NCBI RefSeq assembly: GCF_040222955.1
Contig: NZ_JAVKCA010000011.1
Span: 248,001-312,000, forward strand
Length of the DNA: 64,000 nt
Source of the DNA: Marinoscillum sp040222955
Lineage (GTDB): Bacteria > Bacteroidota > Bacteroidia > Cytophagales > Cyclobacteriaceae
Direction: 5' to 3'
Under the pieces are notes generated by a model. That model was not told the DNA's origin. It made no database searches and was given only the letters and a program-made list of their open reading frames with translations. The position numbers and the translations under genes are program-made. Shown in pieces: positions 26,726 through 36,518 of this stretch (positions are counted from its first letter, which is position 1; every line of letters begins with the position of its first letter).

Positions 26726-27601
26726 TTACAGTTTAGACTGAATCACATTCCGCAGTTCAGTCAAATCTATTCCGGTTACTTTCTTATAATGGCTGTTTAT
26801 TGCTGCCAGTTTTTCAGCAATAAATTCCTTGCCTGTGTTTTGGGCTTCACACTCTGCTGTGCCACAATCTGCTTCCAGTGTAATGAAGTGCGCATCAAAT
26901 TCCGGGTCGAAGAGGTAAAAAGCCACCGTTTCGGCAAAGTCTTCGTTGGGCGAGCTGGTCGCGTATGGTGACACAAAACCCCTGAGCAGGGCCTCATCGT
27001 TCGTGAGGTTATACCAGGATCCGGCACTGGTGTATCCTGCTGTGGTGATGGTCTCGAATGAGGCTGGTAGCTTATAGCGCTGGTGCACGGTATGGGCAAA
27101 CTCATGGTAAACCGTCTGTAGCTGGAGCTCCCGCCAGTCAAGGTCTTCAGGATCTATGGCATTCACATTGGTGAAAGTGATCCTGGAACCCGCATCGGCA
27201 GACCCGAGGGTTACCGTGCCATCTGGGTTGTAGATAAACCCACCCAGGAAAATAATTTCCGGAGGCACATGGCCACGGAAAAAGCCTTCGCCATTGGTGA
27301 CTTCCAGATAGGGATCTATCCAGAATTTTTCAATAAAATCCAACATGGGGCGAACCACCTCTAGTCTTGGGGGAGTTACCCGCTCCCCGGGGGCCACGTA
27401 GCGGTCCACATACCGGTAGCGTATGGCCATGTCATACTCTTCCGTAAAGTGCTCTTCAATGTATTGATCCAGCTCAGTAAGGGTTACATCGTTGTCTTTC
27501 TCCGGGACTTTCAGGCTTTCATCGGGATAGCACGCAGACAGTCCCAAGATCAGCATGATCATCAGTCCCCACCGTTTCGGTATGTTTAGCACTTTCCTCA
27601 T
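26726..27601 (-). CDS. Zinc metallohydrolase lipoprotein associated with SusCD import
   Basis: 291 residues with lipobox LSAC (Cys24) and a zinc motif HEFAH at residues 166-170, as in gluzincin or metzincin-like hydrolases; a downstream glutamate or histidine ligand lies in the region TNDEALLRGFVSPYATSSPNEDFAET, where the NEDFAE stretch fits a third ligand. This matches the substrate-import-associated metallohydrolase lipoproteins (TIGR04549-like) that co-occur with SusC, SusD and DUF4302. It likely trims a peptide or protein ligand at the cell surface. The ATGA overlap with SusD and four-base gap to DUF4302 show a tight operon. Confidence 0.85.
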   Translation of the reverse strand: MRKVLNIPKRWGLMIMLILGLSACYPDESLKVPEKDNDVTLTELDQYIEEHFTEEYDMAIRYRYVDRYVAPGERVTPPRLEVVRPMLDFIEKFWIDPYLEVTNGEGFFRGHVPPEIIFLGGFIYNPDGTVTLGSADAGSRITFTNVNAIDPEDLDWRELQLQTVYHEFAHTVHQRYKLPASFETITTAGYTSAGSWYNLTNDEALLRGFVSPYATSSPNEDFAETVAFYLFDPEFDAHFITLEADCGTAECEAQNTGKEFIAEKLAAINSHYKKVTGIDLTELRNVIQSKL

Positions 27602-29094
27602 CGTTCGTTGGGTTCTAGTCCGCCCACCTCAATGGCTGATTGTGGGATTTGTAAAATTCTTCTAAGGTCGTCGCCAGCCAGCGATATGGTGGAGCCATCG
27701 GACAAATCATGTGTCACCGAGATGCCATATCGTTTGATGTCAAACCACCGGAGTCCCTGGATGATAAACTCCTTTCGTCGTTCGAACAGGATATAGTTGA
27801 GTAATATCAACTGATCAGTAAATGAGGGATCATTATTCGCACCAAAGAATGCCCGTAGGTTTTCAAAGGTCAGGGTAGTATTTCCGCCGCTGTAGCGCCT
27901 AGCCACAAATACATTCAGGTCTGCCAATGCCCCGTTCAGGTCATTTTGAATGGTGTAGGCTTCTGCTCTGTTGAGGAGGACTTCCTCGCCGCTGAACGAA
28001 ATGGCGATGTGGTAGGGCAGTCCTACATTGGAGTTGAGGCTGCTCCGCTCAAAGAGGTTTTGGAATCGTACGGGCAACAAAGCATTGTCCCCTTTCACGA
28101 AAGCGGGGTTTTCGCGCTCATCTGTGGTGCCGGGGAATGGAGACGCTGCGAAAAGATCCGAATAAAACTCTGAGAGAGGACCGTGACCGAAATCGGGACG
28201 CTGCACCAGCGAGATTTTTCGCATAAGCAAAAAATTTCCCGGGAGCTCAGGAGAAGTATAAAGCTGCGGATAGCCCGTAATGGAGGACTTGGCGTTTTGA
28301 AACTCCTCGGAGGTAAGGTCCCGGATAAAATTTCCCGGATTAGCACCCAGCAACTCCGTGCTATACTGAATGCAGCGGGTCACATCCCCCTTGAACAGGT
28401 AAAACCGTGATGCGAATGCCAGTGCGGCATTGGTATTGAAATGATATTTTCCTGAATTGCCAAAGTAGCTGTCATTCACTTTATCCAGACCGTCGAGCAG
28501 GTCATCCTCCACTTCATTGTAAACTTTTTTCACGGATTCGCGCTCATACGTTTCTATGAAGACCGTTTCAGGTGTTTTCACATACGGCACGCCATCACCG
28601 GAAGACTCCACGGTGTAGTGCTCTCCAAAAAGATTGACCAACATAAAATGTCCATAGGCCCGGGTCAGCTTGGCTTCTGCCTCAATGGCATCTTTTCTGG
28701 CTTCTTCTTCCTCAGAGGTCACCTCAAAGTCATCCAGCACAGCCAGTACCTCATTGGCATGCGCAATGGCGTTATAAGTTTCATGCCAGAAAAAATCAGG
28801 TGTATCCTGCTCGGTGGGCCCACTGGTGATGTCTTCCCAATAGTAGGCTTGTTCCTGGCTCTGCCTGATGGTTACCCCGGTGGTGAAGCCCACATTGTCG
28901 GTCATCCATTCTGTAAATGCCGGACTGGCCACAGAATAGGCGTTGGTCAGGAGCTGGGCACTTTTGTCCAGGGAGTTAAGGTTCACCCGGTTGTCCGGCA
29001 CTTCGTCCAGAAAGTTATCGCAGCTAAAGAGTGATCCAATCAGTAGACCGCTCACCAGGATGTTTTTGAATCGATATGTTTCGCGCTTTTTCAT
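27598..29094 (-). CDS. SusD/RagB-family nutrient-binding lipoprotein
   Basis: 498 residues with lipobox LFSC (Cys25) and the SusD layout: an N-terminal segment starting CDNFLDEVPDNRVNL, TPR-like helices with EAKLTRAYGHFMLVNLFGEHY, and C-terminal RRKEFIIQGLRWFDIKRYG. SusD proteins sit as lids on SusC channels at the outer surface. Here the partner genes are a metallohydrolase and DUF4302 rather than glycoside hydrolases, so the cargo is more likely peptide-related than glycan; this is inferred. It starts at the last base of susC-like stop (one-base overlap). Confidence 0.93.
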   Translation of the reverse strand: MKKRETYRFKNILVSGLLIGSLFSCDNFLDEVPDNRVNLNSLDKSAQLLTNAYSVASPAFTEWMTDNVGFTTGVTIRQSQEQAYYWEDITSGPTEQDTPDFFWHETYNAIAHANEVLAVLDDFEVTSEEEEARKDAIEAEAKLTRAYGHFMLVNLFGEHYTVESSGDGVPYVKTPETVFIETYERESVKKVYNEVEDDLLDGLDKVNDSYFGNSGKYHFNTNAALAFASRFYLFKGDVTRCIQYSTELLGANPGNFIRDLTSEEFQNAKSSITGYPQLYTSPELPGNFLLMRKISLVQRPDFGHGPLSEFYSDLFAASPFPGTTDERENPAFVKGDNALLPVRFQNLFERSSLNSNVGLPYHIAISFSGEEVLLNRAEAYTIQNDLNGALADLNVFVARRYSGGNTTLTFENLRAFFGANNDPSFTDQLILLNYILFERRKEFIIQGLRWFDIKRYGISVTHDLSDGSTISLAGDDLRRILQIPQSAIEVGGLEPNER

Positions 29095-32000
29095 CAGAAT
29101 CCTACATTAAGTGAAAAAGTGATGGTCTTGGGCTGGGGGAGGGAAACTCCACCACTGCTGAAGAACTCAGGATCCTGACCTTTGAGTTTTTTATCGGAAT
29201 ATAAAAGGGTAATGTTTTGTCCCTCCAGACTGAGAGATGCACTCGACAAGCCCATGCGCCCGATGAGCGCCGGAGGGATGGCATAAGAGAGGCGCACTGT
29301 TCTCAGGCGCAGGTAGTCCCCATTGGCAACCCGGGCGGTGCTTTTGTTATAGAGCTGATAGGCCAGCACCACATTTCCATTGCTTTGGGCCACACCCCGG
29401 TCCAGGATCACCGGGTAGTCAGTCAGCTCCTCATCACCTGGTACCGCCCAGCGATTGATGAGCTCTGCAGGGAGGGCATCAAAGTCAGTATAGGTGGCAT
29501 AGAAAGCGTCATTGAGCCGAATTTTATAATCAAACTTATAAGATAGCAAGACCATGAGGGAGAACCCTTTGTATCCAAAGGTGTTGGTTAATCCACCCGC
29601 CCCGCGAGGCTCTACGGGGCCTTCATATTGGAGCGTGGAAGTCAGGCTAGCCCGATCCTGAAGGTCGTACTGATAGACGATTTCATTGTTTTCATCATAA
29701 AAGGTGGGCACCCCCTCTTCGTTCAGCCCTGCAAATTTGGTTGAAAAAAGGCCCCGACGCGGACCACCCAATACGGCCGCACCATTTTGACCGATGGCAT
29801 CCGCAATGCGGGGTCCAAAATCAAGCCGGGTGATCTTATCGATGGTATAACCTACGTTGAAGTTCGTACGCCAGGTAAAATCACGGCCTTTGAGGTTTTC
29901 GGTAGAAATAGATGCTTCAAATCCATCCGCATCCATATCCGCAAAGTTTCCTGCCTTTAGTCCTTGTCCACCGATACCGCTGGTTTGCACGGTGCCGATG
30001 AGGTCGTAGGCATTTCTTCTGTAGTAATTAAACGAACCGCTGATCCTGTTTTTCAAAACAGCAATGTCCATGCCCACATTGAGTTCTTTAAGCTTCTCCC
30101 AGGTGAGTTCGGTGTTGGTAAGGTCCTGAATGTAGAGGTAGGGCTCCACATCTGTAGGTCGCACGGTCACATCGGCTTGCAGATTGAGTAAGGCACTGGC
30201 ATTGGGGGGTAGGTTCCCGGAGATGCCGTAGGTGCCCCTTAGTTTTAGGTTATCGATAAATGGCACATTGAAAAAGGATTCATTGGTGACATTCCAGGCG
30301 CCACTTATATTCCACGTAGGCAGGTAACGGGCCGCCTTGCTTTCGCCCAGTTGGTTGGAGCCATCGTAGCGCACGGTGAAGTTGGCGATGTACCTTGATT
30401 TATAGGCATAACCTCCGTTGACGAAAAGTCCCAGAAACCTGTCCTTCGAGGAGGAAAGTCGGTAATAATCGATGTTTTGCAGGTTGAAGAACTCTATAAT
30501 GTTAGGGTCTGTGATCACGATCCCTCCACTTTCATAGATCACTCCCATGCCTGTGGTGCTGGACTCAGTTCGGTTGGAAAAACGGATTTCCTGACCGGCC
30601 AATACGTTGATCTCATGTGCTTCAGCAAACGTTCGGTTCCAATCTGCGCTGATCCTGGCGTAGAAGTTTAGTAGTTCACTTTGATCGAGGTAGTTAAAAC
30701 CACCCTGAGGTAAGACCACCACTGGGTTGAGGCCGGGGTTGTCCGGATCGCGGTATAGGAGATTGTTGGCATCCTGGATAAACTGTGTGCCATTGGCCCG
30801 GTAGGCTTCAGCCTGATTGGAGTTTTCATGAACCGTATGGTCTCGCACGGTATTGGCATACCTGGCTTGTAGCACACCTTTGAAAGACAGGTTTTTGCTC
30901 GGGTTGACTTCAAAGTCTGTTTGCGCTGAGAAGTCAGATACCGTAATGTCGATGTAGTTCAGCTGTAGCTCTTCCAGTATGTTGAATGGCGCATAATTTC
31001 TTCTGAAATATTCCAGGTTGCCATCCTCGTCATACGGGCGAATGGACCTGGCGGTGTTCAGGGCGTAGCTAAAAGGGTTGATGTCGAAGTTTCTGCTAAA
31101 GCGCCCGGTAATGGGGTCAAACTCCCGGTTTCTGGTTCCTGGCACTCGCTGATCCCGATAGTTGGCAGAGAGCTTCAGGCCAAAAGTGAAGATGTCAGAA
31201 AGAAAGTAAGTATTTCGGGAGGAGGCCGTCACTCGCTGCACATTGTCGGCAATGGTCTGGCCCTGATCATTCAGGAAGCTGATGGAGTAGTAGCTGTTTG
31301 ATTTATCGCTACCCGCAGTAAAACTCACGGAGTGTTGCTGCTGCAGAGCCGCCTCACGGAAAAGCACCTCAAACCAATCCGTGTTGGCATTTTCATAAAC
31401 ATTGAGAAACTCCTCATTCAGAGTGCCTCCCGGTCCCCACTCCAGTTCATGATTGGCGATTTGGGTAAACATCTTGCCCATAGCGCCATAGTTCTGCGCA
31501 CGTACCGAAGTGGTGATATCCACCAGCCCTTTTTCATACAGCTCCCGGTATACCGACATCTCCTGAGCAGAGTTCATCAGGTTGAATTGGTTGTAGGTAG
31601 GTCTAAGTTTAAAAGAATAGTTACCAGAATAGTTGACCCGCAGTTTGCCACTTTTCCCTCTTTTAGTCGTAATCACAATGACCCCATTGGCGGCCCGGGC
31701 TCCGTAGATGGCAGTGGCGGATGCATCCTTCAGGATCTGGAAGGATTCTATGTCGTTGGGGTTGAGGTTGGCGATGGAGGAGCTGATGAGGGTATTGGCA
31801 TTGCCTGAGATAAAATCATCCGTATTGACATTGGCCAGGTCTTCCAGGATTACCCCATCGATGACGAAAAGTGGCTGATTGTTGCCATTAATAGAGGCAT
31901 TGCCCCGGATTCTGATTTTTGGACTGGTCCCAAATGTGCCGGAGACATTGTCTACATTCACTCCGGCCACCTGCCCCTCCAAAGCCCGACTCACATCCGT

Positions 32001-32402
32001 GAGCCCATTGACTTTGATGTCATCCATTTGCAGGCTTTCGGATGCTCCGGTAAAAAGTTTGCGGTCTACCTCCTGAAATCCGGTGATCACTACCTCGCCC
32101 AAAACCGCGGTGGCTTCTTTCAGTTGGATCGTGACAGGACGGTTGCTTTTCACCAGGTATTCTTCGCTTTCCATCCCGATCATACTGATGACGATGGTTT
32201 GTCCCTGTTCCACGGTAAGCCGAAAGGCGCCATCCAGGTCTGTGACAGTACCGGCAGTCTCCCCTTTGACCTGCACGGTCGCGCCAATGAGGCCTTCTCC
32301 GTTTTGATCCAGAATTTTCCCGGTAAGGGCAATGGATTGGGCACTTACCCGAAGTGAAACGAAACTAAAAAGGGCGAAAAGTAGAGCAAATAGAAACCTC
32401 AT
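29094..32402 (-). CDS. SusC/RagA TonB-linked outer-membrane channel
   Basis: 1102 residues: signal peptide (about 1-21, ending VSAQ), carboxypeptidase-D-like regulatory domain (GKILDQNGEGLIGATVQVKG, about 26-100), TonB box region and plug with VDNVSGTFGTSPKIRIRGNAS, the SusC motif ATAIYGARAANGVIVITTK, and a 22-strand barrel ending FSLNVGF. Length is typical. It imports a ligand across the outer membrane with energy from TonB, together with the SusD-like protein encoded next. A small lipoprotein gene lies 19 bases upstream. No sigma/anti-sigma pair, which often regulates such operons, is seen nearby. Confidence 0.96.
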   Translation of the reverse strand: MRFLFALLFALFSFVSLRVSAQSIALTGKILDQNGEGLIGATVQVKGETAGTVTDLDGAFRLTVEQGQTIVISMIGMESEEYLVKSNRPVTIQLKEATAVLGEVVITGFQEVDRKLFTGASESLQMDDIKVNGLTDVSRALEGQVAGVNVDNVSGTFGTSPKIRIRGNASINGNNQPLFVIDGVILEDLANVNTDDFISGNANTLISSSIANLNPNDIESFQILKDASATAIYGARAANGVIVITTKRGKSGKLRVNYSGNYSFKLRPTYNQFNLMNSAQEMSVYRELYEKGLVDITTSVRAQNYGAMGKMFTQIANHELEWGPGGTLNEEFLNVYENANTDWFEVLFREAALQQQHSVSFTAGSDKSNSYYSISFLNDQGQTIADNVQRVTASSRNTYFLSDIFTFGLKLSANYRDQRVPGTRNREFDPITGRFSRNFDINPFSYALNTARSIRPYDEDGNLEYFRRNYAPFNILEELQLNYIDITVSDFSAQTDFEVNPSKNLSFKGVLQARYANTVRDHTVHENSNQAEAYRANGTQFIQDANNLLYRDPDNPGLNPVVVLPQGGFNYLDQSELLNFYARISADWNRTFAEAHEINVLAGQEIRFSNRTESSTTGMGVIYESGGIVITDPNIIEFFNLQNIDYYRLSSSKDRFLGLFVNGGYAYKSRYIANFTVRYDGSNQLGESKAARYLPTWNISGAWNVTNESFFNVPFIDNLKLRGTYGISGNLPPNASALLNLQADVTVRPTDVEPYLYIQDLTNTELTWEKLKELNVGMDIAVLKNRISGSFNYYRRNAYDLIGTVQTSGIGGQGLKAGNFADMDADGFEASISTENLKGRDFTWRTNFNVGYTIDKITRLDFGPRIADAIGQNGAAVLGGPRRGLFSTKFAGLNEEGVPTFYDENNEIVYQYDLQDRASLTSTLQYEGPVEPRGAGGLTNTFGYKGFSLMVLLSYKFDYKIRLNDAFYATYTDFDALPAELINRWAVPGDEELTDYPVILDRGVAQSNGNVVLAYQLYNKSTARVANGDYLRLRTVRLSYAIPPALIGRMGLSSASLSLEGQNITLLYSDKKLKGQDPEFFSSGGVSLPQPKTITFSLNVGF

Positions 32403-32421
32403 TCATTTGGGTGGTTCAGTA

Positions 32422-32982
32422 TTAGTCTCTTTCGAAAACGTATACCAAATCAAATGACACCACCCTGCTGAGGGCCATACTTACAGAGTCCAGCTGCTCG
32501 TCGGTCAATGTGGCCAGATAGTCTCTGTATTGTTGTGTGACCGTATCAAAGTAAATATCCGGAATAAACGCACTCTGGGTTTCGAAGCTGAGCCAAAGGT
32601 CGTCATTCTCATTTTTCTCGATCGTCCAGTCCTGGTCGTCATTGTCTTCGGTTGACTCTAACTTGAGCTCATCATCGTCTATCTCCCACGTCCCTACATC
32701 GTTGATGTCGGGGCCGGTGATTCCAATTTCTAAACTATAGGTGCCATCCTTCTCCAATACGAGGGTATAGTCATCATATACCACGCCATTGCCAAAGCTC
32801 AACTCGTCAATGTCATATGCGATACCCTCATAACCCTGAAACTCCGAGGGAAAATTAATAAAGAGGTAGCTATCCAGTGCCCAGACACCCACTTCGTGTG
32901 GGGGAGCTGGCTCCTCCTTATCTTTGCAGGAGACCATAAACAGCAAGGGGGCAATAGCAAGTAGGAGTAGACGATTTTTCAT
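32422..32982 (-). CDS. Small acidic lipoprotein at the head of the SusCD operon
   Basis: 186 residues with lipobox MVSC (Cys19). The mature part reads as a lipocalin-like beta sandwich (VGVWALDSYL, YTLVLEKDGTYSLEIG, DVGTWEIDDDELKLES), a pattern common in small Bacteroidetes lipoproteins of the lipocalin-like/DUF type. It is very acidic. It lies 19 bases upstream of the SusC gene on the same strand, so it is probably the first gene of the five-gene uptake operon. It may bind ligand at the surface or be an accessory of the transporter; the function is unknown. No clear TAnnTTTG box was found in the 95 bases upstream. Confidence 0.7.
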   Translation of the reverse strand: MKNRLLLLAIAPLLFMVSCKDKEEPAPPHEVGVWALDSYLFINFPSEFQGYEGIAYDIDELSFGNGVVYDDYTLVLEKDGTYSLEIGITGPDINDVGTWEIDDDELKLESTEDNDDQDWTIEKNENDDLWLSFETQSAFIPDIYFDTVTQQYRDYLATLTDEQLDSVSMALSRVVSFDLVYVFERD

Positions 32983-33077
32983 AGATTGGTCTTTATGTTA
33001 AAACTTTAGGTTAGATCACTTTTATGAAGCAATACAAAATTTGAATTCCCTTATGTATCTAAAAATAATCACTGGCA

Positions 33078-33752
33078 ATGACTAATCACAGGCTTAAGCT
33101 CATAACTACTGAAGATGGCTCACATAGTTTGCTCCGGGAGGACCTCAACGAGACCTACCATTCCTTCCATGGTGCACGGTCAGAGTCGGCCTATGTCTTT
33201 ATCGAGCAGTGTCTTCACTACTATGCGGAACATACCAAAAAGGGACCAATACGTATCTTCGAGGTGGGTTTTGGAACGGGGTTGAATGCCTTTTTGGCGG
33301 CCGCTTATGCAGCGGAGCACCAGTTGTCTCTGGAGTTTCACACAGTGGAGCCCTTTCCGGTAAAGCCGGACATCTATCGGCAATTGAACTTTGGTCAATC
33401 AGAGGAGGAGAGATCCCTGCTCAATGCACTCCATGAATCAGGCTGGGAAAGCCCCCGGTCAATCACCAGCCGTTTTTCATTGGTTAAATATGAAACCACC
33501 CTGGAGGATTTCTCGGCGACCCGGGATTTTGACATGATCTTTTTTGATGCATTTGCTCCCTCCAAGCAGGCAGAGGTATGGGAGCTGACCAATCTGAAAA
33601 AGTGTTTTGACCTGTTACAACCAGGAGGAATTCTCACTACCTACTGTGCCCAGGGGCAGTTTAAGCGCAACCTGGCAGCCGCCGGCTTTGAAGTACAAAC
33701 CCTCAAAGGTGCCATGGGAAAGAAGGAAATGGTGAGGGGGGTGAAAAACTAG
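33078..33752 (+). CDS. mnmD: tRNA 5-methylaminomethyl-2-thiouridine methyltransferase
   Basis: 224 residues with LITTEDGSHSLL at the start, an SAM-binding loop FEVGFGTGLNAFLAA (about 61-75), and MIFFDAFAPSKQAEVW, the catalytic-region signature of the MnmD/MnmC methylase family. It is a stand-alone methylase domain without the FAD oxidase domain of E. coli MnmC. It finishes mnm5s2U at the wobble position of some tRNAs. Its TAG stop overlaps that of the convergent Uma2 gene in the palindrome CTAG (33749-33752). Confidence 0.92.
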   Translation: MTNHRLKLITTEDGSHSLLREDLNETYHSFHGARSESAYVFIEQCLHYYAEHTKKGPIRIFEVGFGTGLNAFLAAAYAAEHQLSLEFHTVEPFPVKPDIYRQLNFGQSEEERSLLNALHESGWESPRSITSRFSLVKYETTLEDFSATRDFDMIFFDAFAPSKQAEVWELTNLKKCFDLLQPGGILTTYCAQGQFKRNLAAAGFEVQTLKGAMGKKEMVRGVKN

Positions 33753-34285
33753 AAAGTAAACCTAAGCTTCAATAAAGGAGAGTCGATCGAACCGATAGTA
33801 TCTCCAATGAGTTCATAGTTGGACTTATTAAAAGAATACCCCAACGTGTGTTTGTTTTCAGGATCCACGATCCAATACTCTTTTACTCCGAAGCTTTCAT
33901 AAAGGTCTTTTTTTCGAATCAGGTCATGATCCCGATTGCCAGGAGAGAGCACTTCGATCAACATATCAGGAACTCCATGAATGTGTCCTGATTCGTTGAT
34001 AATGGAAAGGTTATGGTTAAGAATGACTGTAATGTCTGGTTGAACGGCATTATTTTCTTCATCGAGATAGACATCCAATGGAGCGATCAGCACCATTCCG
34101 GCTTTGGTTTCTTTAAAGTGCGACATTAATTCATAGTTAATGTCATTCAGGACTACTTGATGTCCGGAGGTAGGCGACGGGGACAAATAGAGGGCATTGT
34201 TAATTAATTCGGCCAAAGTCCCCTCAGGGAGGTTTTGATAAACCTCCATGACTGTTTTTGGTGGACGCTCTAACGTATTCCGCAT
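33749..34285 (-). CDS. Uma2-family PD-(D/E)XK putative endonuclease
   Basis: 178 residues of the DUF820/Uma2 family. Likely active-site residues are Asp84 in VQPDITVI and Glu111 in MLIEVLSPGNR, followed by RKKDLYESFGVKEYWIVDPENK, the most conserved block of the family. Members are numerous in cyanobacteria and present in Bacteroidetes, with a restriction-endonuclease fold; the biological role is not known. The gene stands alone between mnmD and the MFS transporter operon. A cryptic mobile role cannot be excluded, but no inverted repeats were seen. Confidence 0.88.
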   Translation of the reverse strand: MRNTLERPPKTVMEVYQNLPEGTLAELINNALYLSPSPTSGHQVVLNDINYELMSHFKETKAGMVLIAPLDVYLDEENNAVQPDITVILNHNLSIINESGHIHGVPDMLIEVLSPGNRDHDLIRKKDLYESFGVKEYWIVDPENKHTLGYSFNKSNYELIGDTIGSIDSPLLKLRFTF

Positions 34286-34345
34286 TTATTGAGACTTTAC
34301 ATAAAGATACAAATTAATGGATATTAATGTTTCTTAACAGAGGGA

Positions 34346-35587
34346 TCAGGCGGCGGCGTTTTTCCTGACCTCTAAAGGGTTGACTCCTCTTTTCTCCAAA
34401 AGAATCCAATAGAAGAATACTCCTGTAGCCAAGGCAAAGACCCCCGCGATCAGCCACCAGCTTTGAAATCCCAGTGCATCCACCAGGTTAGTGCCAATGA
34501 GCGGAGCGAGCACAAATGCACTGGCAAAGGCTACCGAATACAAGCCCATATAGGCTCCCCGATTTCGTTTTCCGCTTCTCTGTACCGTATAGGTGGCCAT
34601 AAAGGGCATGGCGAAGATCTCCGCAAAACTGATAAAAATGCAGGCCAGATAAAGTGCGGTTTTGGATTCCATGCCGAAAAGTGCCAAAAATGCCAACGCC
34701 ATGAGAAAACAGCCAAAGGCAATGAGGCGCCGTATCGGTAACCGGTCTCCAATTTTATAGACCAGCACCATCTCAAACAGAAAGACAATCAGCCCATTTA
34801 ATCCAAGTAAAAGACCTATTTCCTGCTCGGGAAGCTGGTATACCTGACGATGGTAGATCGGCCAGGTACTAAACAATTGAAAAAACAGGGTGGAGAAGCA
34901 AATAACCAGCAGGATGAATCCGAGGAAAAGCCCGTCACTCCATACGCTCTTGTCAGGAATTAACGGGGTGTTAATGTCCGGTTGGGGTTCTTTTTCTTTC
35001 CCCTGTTTCCCATAGAAATAAAGGAAAAAGATCACACCAGCACCGGCACAGGTAATGGCATCTGCAATGAAGAGCCACTGATAGGAAATGGCTGCCAGTA
35101 GCCCACCCAGTGCCGGACCGAAGGAAAACCCAAGGTTGATGGCCATCCTGTTGAGACTGAAGGCTCTGGTCACATTCTCAGGTTTGGCATAGTATGACAC
35201 GGCGATCTGATTGGCCGGACGCAACATCTCCGAGACCAGACTCACAAAGAAGATGAAGGCAGCGAGGGGGTAAAAACTCTTGACCTGGGACAGTGCCAAA
35301 AACATCATTCCTCCACCCAGCAGGCTGATGAGCTGTACCTTGAAGGGGCCAATTTTATCTGTGAGCCAGCCTCCCAGGAACGATCCGCCAATGGCTCCAA
35401 GACCGAACATGCTCATGATCCAGCCGGTTTCTACCAACGAAAAGCCCAGGGAGCTGGTGAGGTAGACACTGAGAAATGGGATCACCATGGTTCCGCTTCT
35501 ATTGATGAGAATCACCAACGCCAGCATCCAGGCTGCAGGAGACAGGCCGCCAAAAGCATTTTTGTAAAGTGAAAGTACAGATTTCAT
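34346..35587 (-). CDS. MFS transporter
   Basis: 413 residues with twelve predicted hydrophobic segments and the MFS loop motif GGWLTDKIGPFKV between helices 2 and 3. SEMLRPANQIAVSYYAKPEN and FSFGPALGGLL fit the drug/sugar exporter-like MFS branch (MdtH-like). It would move a small solute across the inner membrane. The gene starts at the last base of the DUF4249 stop and ends a three-gene operon with a TonB receptor, so import or export of the same ligand is a reasonable inference. The substrate is unknown. Confidence 0.88.
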   Translation of the reverse strand: MKSVLSLYKNAFGGLSPAAWMLALVILINRSGTMVIPFLSVYLTSSLGFSLVETGWIMSMFGLGAIGGSFLGGWLTDKIGPFKVQLISLLGGGMMFLALSQVKSFYPLAAFIFFVSLVSEMLRPANQIAVSYYAKPENVTRAFSLNRMAINLGFSFGPALGGLLAAISYQWLFIADAITCAGAGVIFFLYFYGKQGKEKEPQPDINTPLIPDKSVWSDGLFLGFILLVICFSTLFFQLFSTWPIYHRQVYQLPEQEIGLLLGLNGLIVFLFEMVLVYKIGDRLPIRRLIAFGCFLMALAFLALFGMESKTALYLACIFISFAEIFAMPFMATYTVQRSGKRNRGAYMGLYSVAFASAFVLAPLIGTNLVDALGFQSWWLIAGVFALATGVFFYWILLEKRGVNPLEVRKNAAA

Positions 35588-36513
35588 CAGTCAGGCACCC
35601 GATCCACAATATTTTCATCAGACATGATCACCTCCAATGCCGATACATCTGCTACAGAGAAGAACCCAACTACAGAGACATCATCATTGGTAGGAACGAT
35701 GTTGCTGGGAGAGTTGGCGAGTGGGTTGGCAAAGAGTTGCGCAAAACCAGGCTGCCGGACAGTTTCATCCTGCACCCTGTAGAGAAAAAACCATGCTTCT
35801 ATAGGAATGGCGTGTAGCTCTACCCGTAGCTTGTCCCCGCGCTTGAAAGGTGATACCGCGGGAGTTTCTGTAGGAAATGGAGTGATGGCCGTTCGGATGG
35901 GCTGAATGAAAATCAAACTATCCACTTCACCACCTGCAGAAAAACCAGCATCATAGGCGATATTGATCTGCTCGGGCTTGCCCAGATAGGAGTCATTCAC
36001 AAAAGACTTTACCCAATAGGTGTTGCCCGGACCTTCAAAATCTCTGGCCCAGAATTCGGCATAGTAATAATCCTCTTCGATAAACGCATCTTTTTTATTG
36101 TACTCAAAAGTGATGCTGTCAATTGGAGGAGCGGCAGTGAGCATAGAAAATGACTGATACACATTGCCATCCACAGAAATCTGAAGCCCGTAGGAATGCC
36201 CCAGTTGTCCAAAGACTTCCCCATCTGCAGGCACCCATATGTAGGTGCCGTCATCATCCTCATCGGTGAAGAAATAAGGAGTCTCTGTTTCTATATCTAT
36301 CACCACCACTTCGGCTTCCAGAGCGGGTTCTGGTGCTCCATTATCAAAATACGGTCTTGTATAGTTCAATACGATTTCCTGTGTCTCACCCGTGTGGGTT
36401 AACCAGGCATCCACATTCAGGAAGGGAGTGGTGTCTTTGAGTGGAATATCCACTTCGTCATCACAAGATGATGTTCCAAGCGCTATAACGAGTAAGAATA
36501 AAAGCTTTTTCAT
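35587..36513 (-). CDS. DUF4249-type lipoprotein partner of a TonB receptor
   Basis: 308 residues with lipobox TSSC (Cys17), followed by DEVDIPLKDTTPFLNVDAWLT. The pattern of a domain with VVIDIETETPYFFTD and LRVELHAIPIEAWFFLYRVQ is typical of DUF4249 lipoproteins, which are nearly always encoded just after a TonB-dependent receptor, as here (five-base gap). It is likely anchored in the outer membrane and cooperates with the receptor in ligand binding. It is translationally coupled to the MFS gene by a one-base overlap. The ligand is unknown. Confidence 0.87.
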   Translation of the reverse strand: MKKLLFLLVIALGTSSCDDEVDIPLKDTTPFLNVDAWLTHTGETQEIVLNYTRPYFDNGAPEPALEAEVVVIDIETETPYFFTDEDDDGTYIWVPADGEVFGQLGHSYGLQISVDGNVYQSFSMLTAAPPIDSITFEYNKKDAFIEEDYYYAEFWARDFEGPGNTYWVKSFVNDSYLGKPEQINIAYDAGFSAGGEVDSLIFIQPIRTAITPFPTETPAVSPFKRGDKLRVELHAIPIEAWFFLYRVQDETVRQPGFAQLFANPLANSPSNIVPTNDDVSVVGFFSVADVSALEVIMSDENIVDRVPD

Positions 36514-36518
36514 CCTGA

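Noticed and set aside
33749..34285. Mobile element around Uma2
   Set aside because: No inverted repeats, transposase or direct repeats were visible around the gene.
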